Translations under genes and position numbers: made by a program
Notes under the pieces: model-generated
Database searches by the model: none
What the model saw: only the letters and a program-made list of their open reading frames with translations
What the model was told of the DNA's origin: nothing
In this document: piece after piece, positions 34,824-45,439 of the stretch
Position numbering within the stretch: the first letter of the stretch is position 1
Layout: each line of letters opens with the position of its first letter
From: Diphasiastrum complanatum
Taxonomy: Eukaryota > Streptophyta > Lycopodiopsida > Lycopodiales > Lycopodiaceae
NCBI GenBank assembly: GCA_029204225.1
Contig: CM055092.1
Coordinates: forward strand, 38,821,800-38,885,799
Direction of reading: 5' to 3'
DNA length: 64,000 bases

Positions 34824-36145
34824 ATGCTTGCAATAGACTACTCTTGTAAGACTATCAGTTGAAGGGTCTCAAGAGCCGGGAGAGGTGCAGAACGGCCTTT
34901 GCTCAGAGCACAGCACACTTCTCAATTACATTTGTCATCGACCATCTTCTAAGTTGTCACCGCATTGCGAGTTTATTTTGCCTTTTTTAAAGCCGTTTAG
35001 CTGACGACACCTGAATAGTATTGAGAAGAATTCAGTGATAATAAGATATCTGGTGTCTTGAGATATTTACAACATTAGCTCTTTTGTGTCTCAACTTTCA
35101 AGTTTCACTCTGTGACGCAAACAGAGGTGCTGCTTCTCTCTCTCTCAGCTATTGCAAATACATTCAATTTTTCAGCTGGCATCAGAAGATGATATATCTC
35201 TTAGAGCATCATCTTAGCTCTCTATGTTAGAAAGCATCAATAATATTCCTAAATCAGCGCTTTTACGTACCGTGCTAATGAAATGAGACAAGTTATACAG
35301 CAACTCTAAGACGGGAAAGCCATCCAAAATTCGAAGGCTGTCTTGAATTCCTTGATGATATGTATATGGTTTCGACAATAGCATAACATGTTATTTTCTC
35401 TCGTGCAAAAACTAGAATGAAGTTGCAGAAAAGCATTACTGAATCGATGGAACTGAAAGAAGATATAGCTTATTATCATGGGCACAACAAGGTATAACGG
35501 ATTTAAGTGAATTATCAGATACATGATTTCCAAATCGATGCTTGTATGAGTGTTAATGGTTGATAGCTCAAGTACATGGATTGGTTTGCTTGTTTGTAGA
35601 CCAGATTAAACTGTAATATATTCAAAACTTTGTAATCGCGGCGAATTTTGCAGACTTAGGGTATGTCACAGGCGGTGCTTGAAGCACCGAGTTATAAGCC
35701 TAGCCACGCTCACCACTTTGCGATTTGTACTGCTATCTATTCTTGCAGCCAATGTATCTTTGTGTATAAGAGCATAACATTAGAGCGTAGTCGCGCATGC
35801 TATCATGCCCTATCAATATAATCTTTGGCATATGAATTCACTACAGGACAGTGCAGGACAAGATATAAGTGATGCTGGAATGACAATTATGAACTCCTTC
35901 ACGATTCCAGAATTTATTCCACCCTACCCCGTGAGAGTCCACTCTATGGAGGCGGAATTTTTTGCAAAACAATTCGCGAATGGCTTCTCTATCATTCTGT
36001 GGACAAGGTCTTCGACCCTGACAAGTTTACAAAACTACTGCATAGTCCAGAATTTGCAGCTCGAATGTTTCCAGACACTTCAGCAGAGAGGTTGGAATTG
36101 TTCTCTAAGTTCTTGATAGTTAGGTATGTGGTTTACGAGATAATG

Positions 36146-36234
36146 CTTCTTGGTTTCCAAGGGGAGGCTCGAACCTGAGACCAAAGAAACTTTGGATGTC
36201 AAGCTAACCAACTAAGACAACCCGGTTGGTTTTG
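36146..36234 (-). mobile_element. tRNA-derived (SINE-like) insertion in the Asp-rich motif of copy 2
   Basis: An 89-bp insert absent from copies 1 and 3 is flanked by the 11-bp direct repeat ACGAGATAATG (36135-36145 and 36235-36245), a target-site duplication. On the minus strand it has an A-box-like TAGTTGGTTAG and a B-box-like GGTTCGAGCC at tRNA spacing. It has no clear A-tail and no complete cloverleaf was drawn, so it is a truncated SINE or retroposed tRNA. Confidence 0.8.
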
Positions 36235-36787
36235 ACGAGATAATGGACGACACTGAAATTGAAAGACCTTGGGAGACGACAGTTTCTCTTGCACTGGAAA
36301 TTCACAAAGTAATAACATCAACTTTTCCTGAAATTCAATCAGTAACGGAGATTTTAGATACTTTTTCAACTGATTGGCGTGAAACTATTGAAAATCTCTT
36401 CCCTGACGAGCCATACAACGTCAAAGATAGCCATCCTAATCCCTGCGAAAGTAAGCCCAACGACTTGTTTTCTATCTAGTGTTCTTTAGGAGAATTTCCG
36501 AGAAGATGCACATGTAAGCAGGCACATATATCTGCCATCCTTGGTTGCGTTAAGTTGACTGATCGTGTTGATTTTTCTGATTCTGACAGTTGACGCTGGG
36601 AAACTATCCCCAATAGGCTCCTGTTTTCGTGACTTTTGGAGTGCAGCCGTAGCATCGATGCACCGCGAGTCTTGCCTTCGACTAGCCCGGTTCTATCAAA
36701 AGTTCCTGATAGCCAGTCTCATTCAGATCCAAAACAGAGAAAACGGCGTCATTCCGTCCCGAAATGAATATGTCCTGATTCGGAGAG

Positions 36788-36818
36788 ATTTGTTCATCAA
36801 TTTTGTCTTTTCATTTCA
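36788..36818 (-). other. 31-nt templated inverted filler
   Basis: ATTTGTTCATCAATTTTGTC and the next 11 bases are the exact reverse complement of part of the MTPSL 3' flank (about 37884-37914 here, 12378-12408 in copy 1). The filler replaces the exon 2 end, its donor and about 100 bp of intron. It looks like a repair scar copied from a nearby template. Confidence 0.85.
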
Positions 36819-37475
36819 GTAGGAACCATGGCATTCTATAATCCGAGGATCGGTGCTGTCAGCCTATTTCCTAAACTTGTCAAACTTCTAAATCAAACAG
36901 TATCTTCTAGGTTCTGAAAAGGCTATTTCTTAGCTTGATGTGTTGTCTTATCTATCATGATTAACCTTAATGCTTGGCTTCAGATATTCGTAGACTTTAA
37001 CGATGGCGTACTTATACCGGAAGAAATCTTCAGCAGTCCTCAAATGCAAACAATGATGAATATATTCCGTGACATACTATCATGGCACAACGATCTTTGG
37101 TCTTTCAAAAAGGTAAAACTTAAAAAATAATCATCACGCTTGATTCCTGCACCCACTGATTGACAATTACTCGGTGTTGAAATTTGAATGAGCTGCCATG
37201 TGCGTATGCAGGAATGCCTGGTCAAAGGAGATGTTCACAACCTTGTGTTTCTGCTCAGCCATTATCTTCCGTTTTCATACCAAAGAGCTGCGCAGGTTGT
37301 AACCGAAATGTTGCGTGCTCAATGCAGCGAGTTGGAGGCTGTGGCAGAGGAGCTGCTCAAGGCGACGACTGCAGTGGAGGAACATCGACATACAGTTTGT
37401 AGATACATCGAAGCAAGCAGGCGCTGCATTGGAGCAACTCATGCATGGCACAACAGGAGTCTGCTCTTCAAGTGA

Positions 37476-38097
37476 ACATCAATTTCAGCATCATAATAAA
37501 AATAAGTATGATTTACGATCCAGACTAAGGTCACTGGACAACTAATTGTTAGTTGCTATATTTCACTCATCCAAGTAACAATGTTACAGTAGAGCATTGT
37601 TTAGTAGATATTGGTATTGCAGCTTCATATAATGTGCTCGTGTACTTTACATGTACGCAACAAGGTGATATGTATCACAGAGGGAGACCCTGCATTGCAA
37701 GATTGCAAGGAGTATCTGTTATTTAGGAAGAAATTTTGAAATGAAAAGGTAAAATTGATGAGCAAATAAAAGAAACAACAATGTGGTTTTATACCACAAA
37801 CGCATTGCCATGTGATAATAATATAAATCCTAAAATTTTATGATTTAGATAAGGCATTTTAGATATTGGTGTGAGAAATTTTGAAATGAAAAGACAAAAT
37901 TGATGAACAAATAAAAGTTAAGAAAAAACTATATTGCTTAAAAGAAGACATGTCTTGTTTGAGGTTTGTATGGATTTTTTATATTGGCTTGTGAGAGGCT
38001 CTTTGAGGTTTAGTGGCTTGTAATATGGTTCTATTAACTCAACATTTGGCCTGTTAAGAAGTTTTGACACACTAAGAGATTGTATTCAGCTCAAGAT
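37476..38097. other. 3' flank of MTPSL copy 2
   Basis: Matches 11966-12593 closely and ends abruptly at CTCAAGATT, where the Copia element begins. No gene is seen. Confidence 0.6.
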
Positions 38098-38404
38098 TGT
38101 ATTCACCACAGCACAACATCAAGTGCAACAAGACAAGACAACAGAATTGCTCTCAACAAACTATATATTCAACTGATCGAGTAAGTACAAAGATAAGTTG
38201 CTTAAAAGCACTCAAAGGGCTCGTAAAAGAAAGATGGCCCGATAACTCTAGAACTAAAGACACGTGGTGCCGTCGAAATATGAAAGCACTATATAAGTCG
38301 ATCATTGCTATTTTAACACTCTCCCTCAATGATCAACGTCTCTCTTTATTTTAGAGTTTACTCTATTCATGGAACATACCTCCATGATCGTATTACAAGT
38401 AAAG

Positions 38405-41400
38405 GCCTTTTACATAACCGGATCTAAGCCAAGTTTGGCTCTAAAAGTCTCAAACTTTTCTTTACTTAAAGCTTTTGTGAATATATCAGCAACTTGTAAT
38501 AACGTAGAACAATGTACAATACTTATATCTTCAAATTGTAACTTGTCATGCACAAATTGATATTTGACCTCAATATGTTTTGTCCTTGCGTGAAAGATAG
38601 GATTCTTAGCCAATTGTATTCTACTTTGACTGTCACAGAAAATAACAGTAGGATTTACCTGCTTCATGCCAATCTCACATAACAACTTACGTAGCCAAAC
38701 AGCTTCTTGGGTCGCAGAACTTAATCTTTATATTCGGCTTCTGTAGAAGAAAGAGAAATAGTATCTTGCTTCTTGCTAGACCATGAGAAACAACCGCTAC
38801 CAAAATTGAAGGCATAACCTATTGTTGACTTTCTATCATCTATACTTCATGCCCAATCAGCGTCAACATAACCCTTCAACTTAGGTAAAACACTTTGTCT
38901 TTTGTAGATTAAGCCAAGGTTAGGTGTACCTTTCACGTACCTCAAAATCTTTTTTGCAGCTTTCCAATGGTCCATAGTGGGTGATGACATGAATTGGCTA
39001 ATCAAACTTACAGCATAGCAAATATCAGGACGTGTAGTCATAAGATATATCAAACTCCCAACTAGCTGACGAAATAGAGTAGCATCAACATGTGCACAAT
39101 CATCAATACGAGATAATTTCTTACCAGCTTCGCAAGGGGTGATGGAAGGTTTGCACTCTGTCATGTGAAATCTCTCCAATATCTCGCCCACATACTTGTT
39201 TTGACATAATCTGATATTACTGCCAGTTTTCCATACTTCGACACCCAAGATAGTGCATAAGATCTAAATCTGTCATCTCAAACTGCTTGCATAAGTTGGC
39301 TTTGATAGAACGAGTTAGGTTCTCATCATTGCCCGTGATAATGATATCATCAACGTAAAGTACAATCAAGGCAATGCTGTTATCATTTATAAGAACATAA
39401 AGGTTTGGATTTGAATTTGTTCTTACAAACCCATGAGAAAGAAAGTAATTGTCAATGCGTCCATACCATGCACGTGGCTCTTGCTTAAGGCCATAAAGTG
39501 CTTTCTGTAGTTTACATACCTTCTATTCTTGCCCTTTTGCCATGAAGCCCTGCAGTTGGACCATATAAACTTCTTCCTCTAAGTCACCATTCAAAAATGT
39601 GGACTTCACATCCATTTGATGGATCTTCCACCCAAAATGAGATGCTAAGGCAATGATAAGGCGTAGCGTAGTCCACTTAGCCACTGAAGCAAATGTCTCT
39701 TCATAGTCAATTCCTTTGCTTTGCTCATAACCCTTCACTACTAGGCATGCCTTATGCTTTGCTACCGTGCCATCCGCATGAAACTTTGTTCTAAACACCC
39801 ATTTGTTGTCAATGGGTTTCTTTCCAAGTGGTAGATCAACCAACTCCCATGTATCATGTTTGTGGATGGATTCTATCTCCTCTTCCATTGCCCTTTGCCA
39901 CTCTTTGTGATCTTTTGCCTCATCAAAGATTGATGGCTCTCAACACTTCAAAATACCACTCATTAGGGCATAGTTCACATGATAACGATTGGGAGACTTC
40001 CTTTCCCGCATTGATCTTCTCACTTATGCTTGTGTGCTAGATCCTGGTTGATTTAGCTTTGCGTCTTTCATGATCTTTTCATACCATTTTGGTATCTTAG
40101 ATTCAAGTGATACACTACGTGGAGAGTATGTATCCCAAGGAGTGTCTAAGTAATGTCTCTTACTTCCAATTGGTTTCTCCTTTATTACTTCTATTGGCAA
40201 GTACCTCCCCCTAGGCTCTTGAATAGGTGGTATCAAGTTTCTTTCGCTCCTCCTTTGGCACATGTACATAGGCCTTACATCCAATGACAAAAAACTTATC
40301 AATTTTTGGCTTTATTCCTGTAAATGCTTCTTCGAGAGTCACATTTGGAACCGCAACTGTAGGGCTCCTGTTTTGCAAGAACGTTGTCGCACTGCATGCT
40401 TCCGACAAAAGTGAATCGGTCAAGCCCATTTGCTTCATCATGGAGCGTGCACTCTCCATAATAGTCTTGTTTTTCCTTTCAGTTACATCATTACCATGTG
40501 GCGTGTGTGACTATGTGAATTGTCTTTTGATGCCGTGTTCTTTGCAAAAGTCCTCAAAATCATCAGATTTGTATTCGTCCCCTCTATCAGATCTTAGCAC
40601 TTTGATGCGTGCATCCAGTTGGTTCTCTACCAAAGTCTTGGACTCCTTGAAACGAGCAAAAGCGTCAGATTTCTTCTTCAAGAAATAAATCCATGTCCTC
40701 CTAGAGTAATCATCTATGAAAGTCATAAAATAATATGCTTTCCCCAACAACATGGTCTTCATTGGGCCGCACAGGTCGCTGTGAATGAGTTCCAGCTGTT
40801 TCTTAGCTCTTGCAGCTCCACCTTTCTTGAATGTCTCCCTGTGATGCTTTCCCATGACGCATCCTTCACATATTGCATGATGATCATCCTGCAATGCCGG
40901 TAACTCTATTACCATCTTCAGCTTCGCCATCAATCTCAAGCTCCCATAGTTCAAATGACCAAGTCTTCTATGCCACAACTCAAATTGAGATGTTGTTGAG
41001 ATAGCCAAACCATATTCTCCTAGTTTTGCAGCATCCAATTTATAGAGGCCACAATTACTATCTCTATAACCCTTCGCCGCCACTTTATGGTTGTGGTTCA
41101 TATCCCTCATACGGCATCCATCCTTGACAAATTCAACTTAAGATATTGATTTGCCATTACACCAACAGAAAGCAAACTCTTTTTGAGTCCAGGAACATAA
41201 AGCACATTAGGGATGTTCTTGATTTTACCATTAGGAAACTGCACAAGTACATTGCCCACACCCTGTATTTGGCATTCCTCTCCATTGGCTAGAGTGACCT
41301 TATCCCCATCATGGCAGTGGTGAGAATTTCTCAAACCAATCACGTTTCTCGGTCATATGTCTTGTGGCGTCTGAATCTATGAACCAACTTGGGAGGCCAA

Positions 41401-42165
41401 TGCTGATGAGAAGACTCTTGTCTTGTCATCTTCTCCATCATCTTCGGCAATGTTGCCTTGTTGAGTCACTTTTCTCGCCTTTATGTCCGCTTTCTTCTTG
41501 TAACACTCGTGTGCGCAATGACCCGGTTTGTGGCAATAGTAACATTTTGCTTGCCTTTAGCAAGCAAGGCTTGATCTTCCTGTGGGTTTGCCTTGACTTC
41601 ACCACCTCACGATGCTGCTCTTCTTGCAGCATGATTCCATGGAAGTCTTCAAAAGTAGGGAACCTCTCCCTCAAAGCAATGCCGCTCACAAACATCTATA
41701 GCCCATCCAAGACACCGCTCATTGTGGTATGTACCAATTCAACGTCCCTAATTGGTTCTCCAATTGTCACAAGTTGATCTCTCAGCTCTTTTATCCTGCT
41801 GAAGAAAGATCCCACTGATTCACTTTCCTCCATCCTTACTGCGTTCAATCTCGACTTCAAAAACATGGCCCGAGCTGGATTGCAAGTTTGAAATTGCATT
41901 CTAAGAGCTTCCCAAACATATGAGTGATTACATGGTCTTTCACTGAAAGATTGATTAAGGACAATGCTCTCTACACCTTTTTATGAAAGGCCCTCATGTC
42001 ACCTGGAGTGGTATTTGGCCGGACTTCAACACCTGCCACGATCTCCCACAACTCTTTTTCCATCAAAATGCTCTTCATTTTGAATTTCCAGATGTTGTAG
42101 TTAGAAGCCCCATCAAGTTTGCTTGCATCGCCCAAAATTGCCTCATTGATGTTTGCCATCTTCAA
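38405..42165 (-). pseudogene. Copia gag-pol polyprotein, family 3
   Basis: Gag starts at 42165 (MKMANINEAI...NYNIWKFKMKSIL) and has a CCHC knuckle, CYYCHKPGHCAHEC (about 41505-41550). The protease has WFIDSDATRHM, Gly of DSGA changed to Asp. Integrase shows LWHRRLGHLNYGSL, HSDLCGP, FIDDYSRRTWIYFL, LRSDRGDEY and TERKNKTIMESARSMM, the DDE residues. RT shows NKWVFRTKFHADG, DVKSTFLNGDLEEEVYM and YVDDIIITG (about 39345). RNase H ends with NPIFHARTKHIEVKYQFVHD and ADIFTKAL. Breaks include a TAG after the FLNG block (AKGQE-stop, about 39520) and frameshifts near 38830, 39250, 40215 and 41440. All domains are present, so it decayed relatively recently. Confidence 0.92.
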
Positions 42166-42179
42166 ACTGCTTGAAACTC

Positions 42180-43408
42180 CACCTGTAGGCTATAAAGTGT
42201 ATGTCGAAGCCAACTGTGATGTCAGAAATAAAAAATAATGACCTGCAATTTTTGGCTTACCAGGCCACCCGCCGCTCTTTTGCCAAGTTAAAAGCCAAAC
42301 TAGCGTCGCTTTCCGAAATGCTTCTCGTCACCAACTCCTAGCTCCTGCCCAGTGGAGTGGTGAAATCACTTATGGCGCATTCCGAACACTTTCTCCACGA
42401 CAATCACTCTGTTTTGGTGTACCGTACTTGTAGGTACAATCAGGGTGCCCTTCGTTTGGAGGTTATAGCGTTTTGTTTGGCCAAAATAGGCTAAAGAAGG
42501 TGAAAATAAGGGCAATTTTGGTTTTTGAAGTGTTTCTTCAGTGTGAAGAAATTTCACCCTTCAAAAACTTGGGACCCAACAATTATTTCAGTTTGAAGAT
42601 TTTTAGTGAAATTGCACTACACTTTGCACTTCAGACCCCTTCAGACTTTTTCACATCAATCCAACGGATCCTTTAGATCCAACGACCCACCTAACGTGCA
42701 ATCACCATCGTCGATCTATGTGACTCGAGATCGGACGACTTTCCACGCCTCTGCACGTTGATCAAGGGCCTTTGAAGCACCAGGCACTTCGGGCCACTAA
42801 CATGTTAGTTGAACTGGGTGCGCGCGAGGTCCCCCGACCTCTCCTCCTCTTCTCCACGCAACCTCTCTCTTCAAGATGGATCTTCCTTTCTCTTCACAAG
42901 CTATGGCTGCTGCCTGTGGATCAATCTAGCTGTTCTCTTTCTCCACGGCCAATCGCGGCCTCCTTGCTGCTGGGTTGCACTACCAGGGCTCCCATCCTCA
43001 GCAACTTACAGCTCTGAGAATGTCTTCCTACAAGGAGATATCCATGATTTTGCTCTTTGAAATCCTAGCAGCTTTGAAGAGAAGGATATTTTGGGCTTGA
43101 GCTTTCACTTGTAGCTCCTATCTGGCTGAGGTCACCCTACAACAGGCAAGACTTTGTTCCAAACTGCTCTTCAAATGGTGTTCGATTGGATTCAAACCAA
43201 TCACTCATGCCAAGCGACCCTTTAGAAGATTTTTCAGCTTCACTTTTTGCTTGCCCTCTGATTAAACTGACAATCCCCTACCTCTGAATCTTCTTACAGT
43301 TTTGAGCTATTCCACGAATCTCCACAAACTCGGTTTTGTGCTTCCTAGCCAACAAACTATTGTGAATTGGCAGCTCTCTGTTCTTGTCCGGTGTTTCAAG
43401 CCACCAAG
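42180..43408 (-). other. Copia family 3 leader, non-coding
   Basis: Lies between the gag start and the primer-binding site. It includes a segment (CTTCAGACCCCTTCAGAC, CCAACGGATC) loosely similar in style to the end of repeat A. No gene is recognised. Confidence 0.45.
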
Positions 43409-43551
43409 GGGCTCTGATACCAAGTTAAGAAACACAGTTTAAATACCCGACCAGATCAATCACCACAGCACAACGTCAAGTGCAAGAAGACAAGACAACA
43501 AAATTGCTCTCAACAAACTATATATTCAACTAATTGAGTAAGTACAAAGAT

Positions 43552-44358
43552 GTTGTTTGTAATATGGAGACGTTTGAATGTTTAGAAAGTCTTGATATCC
43601 TATTTTTGAATGTAATATCTATTCTATGTTTGTGTCTTGAGACACAATTACTGCACTCAATGTTGGATGGTATTTCACTGCACGTTTTCACAAGCGTATC
43701 AATATCGATGATAGTGTTTGATGTATCAATATTTTGATTGCTTTGTAGAAGATGCTGGATATGTGTTGGAAATATTTGTGTTTGAAATGTAAGACTTCCC
43801 ATTCGGCAATTTTTTGTTATGGGAGCTAGTTGCTCAACCCCATCTTTCTTTTGTGGCCATAAAACAATGTTGGAAAGTTTAGTTCTTCACTACAAGTAAC
43901 TTGATACAATCCTATTGGAATTTGGCCCTTGCATCTTTAGAAGTGTTTGTTTGTAGAGTTTCACCTTCTTTTGTGTTGTGTTTTATGTACTTGTGAAAAT
44001 GCGTTATCCAGTCATTATTGATTTTCACATTACATTCCTTGTATAATGGTGTATCACATATTTGTTGTAAAGCTTGTATCAATATGATTGATCTTACAAT
44101 TCCACTCATATATGCAGGCTTGTATTGCATTTTGTGTCGTAATGCAACAGCTACAGAGGCACATTCGTCCATGAATCTTGGTAGTACATTTTGCACTTGA
44201 TCTAGATTTGCAGCGACATTGATAATACTTCTGGTAATGCCTAGCTGTCCTTCAAATGAAAGATCTCTTAATTATGAGAATGCAATCCTTGGTGATACTA
44301 AGCGTTCTTCTAAGTCATTGAGTTTATTTACTTTGGTCAATGCCTCATTGGTGGAATA
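43552..44358 (-). pseudogene. Helitron-type protein, pre-Rep fragment
   Basis: The minus-strand sequence continues the fragment at 30853-31985: STNEALTKVNKLNDLEERLV, SPRIAFSQLRDLSFEGQLGI, QVQNVLPRFMDECASVAVAL, RHKMQYKPAYMSGIVRSIIL, IQALQQICDTPLYK, NDWITHFHKY. This LEERL..PRI.F..I...G....V..LPR order is the conserved region before the Rep domain of eukaryotic Helitrons. The next part is divergent. It stops at 43552 against the Copia LTR, and Rep and helicase domains are absent. At 44358 it is fused to a laccase fragment. Confidence 0.75.
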
Positions 44359-44605
44359 CAAGTGAAAAAGATGATTCTCCCTGACAAGAATACTGGTGTC
44401 TTGGAAAACAATATGAACAATATTGCTAAAAGGAATGACCTTAGCTTTTGTACCCTCTACGAGCTGAAGATTTATAGGTGGATGGCTGGTAAAGTTGAAT
44501 GTAAAAGGTGGCTTGCTCGGAAAGTCACTGGTGAATAATCCTGGAATTTTGAAAAAGTAAGTTGCAGAAGAGCTATTGAATTTCCAAGGCCAAGGAGATT
44601 CCATG
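44359..44605 (-). pseudogene. Captured laccase fragment, third copy, fused to Helitron
   Basis: Reads ATYFFKIPGLFTSDFPSKPP, VEGTKAKVIPFSN, VFQDTSILVRENHLFHLY, then passes without a stop into Helitron residues STNEALTKVNKL. The breakpoint falls inside the copper motif HLHG and destroys it. The frame runs 44272-44643 open, but its N-terminal part is antisense Copia. Confidence 0.8.
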
Positions 44606-44609
44606 CATT

Positions 44610-44860
44610 TATTGTGATGATCAAGAATCACAACAACTTGCAACCAATCCTATCTTCCATGCTCGACTTAGCATATCGAGATTGCACACCATATTGTAAG
44701 GGAGAAGGTGCAAGCTAAGGAGATCAAGCTTCTTCATGTATCATTATTCGAATGTGTTGCTGATATTTTGATTGAACCATTGCCAAAGGACTCATTTATG
44801 AAGTTGAGATATGCACTTGGTGTTGTAGATAGATTTATTCTAGATTTGTCAAACTAGATT
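44610..44860 (+). pseudogene. Copia RNase H fragment, third copy
   Basis: Same fragment as 5332-5605 (NPIFHAR, HIVREKVQAKEIKLLHVS, VADILIEPLPKDSFMKLRYA). A 1-nt loss at CTCGACTTAGC breaks TKHIEI. It is followed by GAGGAGGAA and the LTR. Confidence 0.82.
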
Positions 44861-44871
44861 ATGAGGAGGAA

Positions 44872-45439
44872 TGTCGAAATTGTCAAATTCTAGCTTTTGA
44901 TCTATGATTATTTGTACATAACTTGATACCACACGTGTGGAGCCTGTTCCCACCTGTGGATGATAGTATTAAATGCATTTATTTTTAGTTAGATAGAAAA
45001 AGTCTTGACTAACACTAGTGAAATGCTAGTCAAGTAGGATATTGCCATTTGGCACCATTTTACTAATTGATCAAGCATTCTCATGTGAATAGTGGCTGGT
45101 TCCATGTGTGAGAGGTTGTTCCCATGTGTGTACATATCTGGAAAATGTCAATAGCTTATCATGGGAGTTGATTTTGTAAGTTCCTATAAGTTACAAAAAT
45201 TTCTTCAAATCAAGGAAAATCATGGTGGGGCAATGGCATCAAGTTAGGAATTAAAGAGGTGAGTGCTTATCTAGTAGTGATTGGTGGATCTGAAGTGATG
45301 TGGCATTTCCCACAACATGCTAAATCAACATATCAAGTTGAAATGTACTTGATCTATATAGAGATCATTATTGTGAATATTAAATTTGATGAGGAGATCT
45401 TGATTTTGTGACAAATCCATGCTATTTAAGTTGATTTTC
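44872..45439 (+). repeat. Copia LTR family 1, cut by repeat A
   Basis: Starts TGTCGAAATTGTC. After about 568 bp it stops at CCATGCTATTTAAGTTGATTTTC, where repeat A begins with TGTTAGG. The inverted copy shows the same junction at 63147, so both derive from one event. Confidence 0.8.

Larger units (their letters stand above)
35805..37475 (+). pseudogene. Microbial-type terpene synthase-like gene, copy 2 (multiply disrupted)
   Basis: Exon positions by comparison with copy 1: 35805-36450, 36590-about 36787, 36984-37112 and 37212-37475. Three lesions are visible. First, exon 1 has GAATTTTTTGC (about 35955-35965) where copy 1 has GAAACTTGC, a +2 frameshift. Second, 89 bp of tRNA-like sequence sits inside the Asp-rich motif. 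Third, the end of exon 2 and its donor are deleted and replaced by a 31-nt inverted filler. Exons 3 and 4 remain intact, including NDLWSFKKE across their junction, and exon 2 keeps the Tyr lost in copy 1. It cannot encode a full enzyme. Confidence 0.85.
38098..43551 (-). mobile_element. Nearly complete Copia element, family 3
   Basis: On the minus strand: a truncated 5' LTR (about 43424-43551), a primer-binding site (TGGTATCAGAGCC, about 43409-43421), a 1.2-kb leader, gag, protease, integrase, RT, RNase H, a purine tract (GAGGGAGAG) and a 3' LTR from 38318 (TGTTAAAATAGC) to about 38098. The LTRs share CACCACAGCACAAC through AGTAAGTACAAAGAT. The 5' LTR is cut by Helitron-derived DNA on its outer side. 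It interrupts the MTPSL copy 2 flank. Confidence 0.88.

Noticed and set aside
36146-36234. A functional tRNA gene
   Set aside because: The T-arm and acceptor ends do not pair convincingly and the insert has a target duplication, so it is a retroposon relic.
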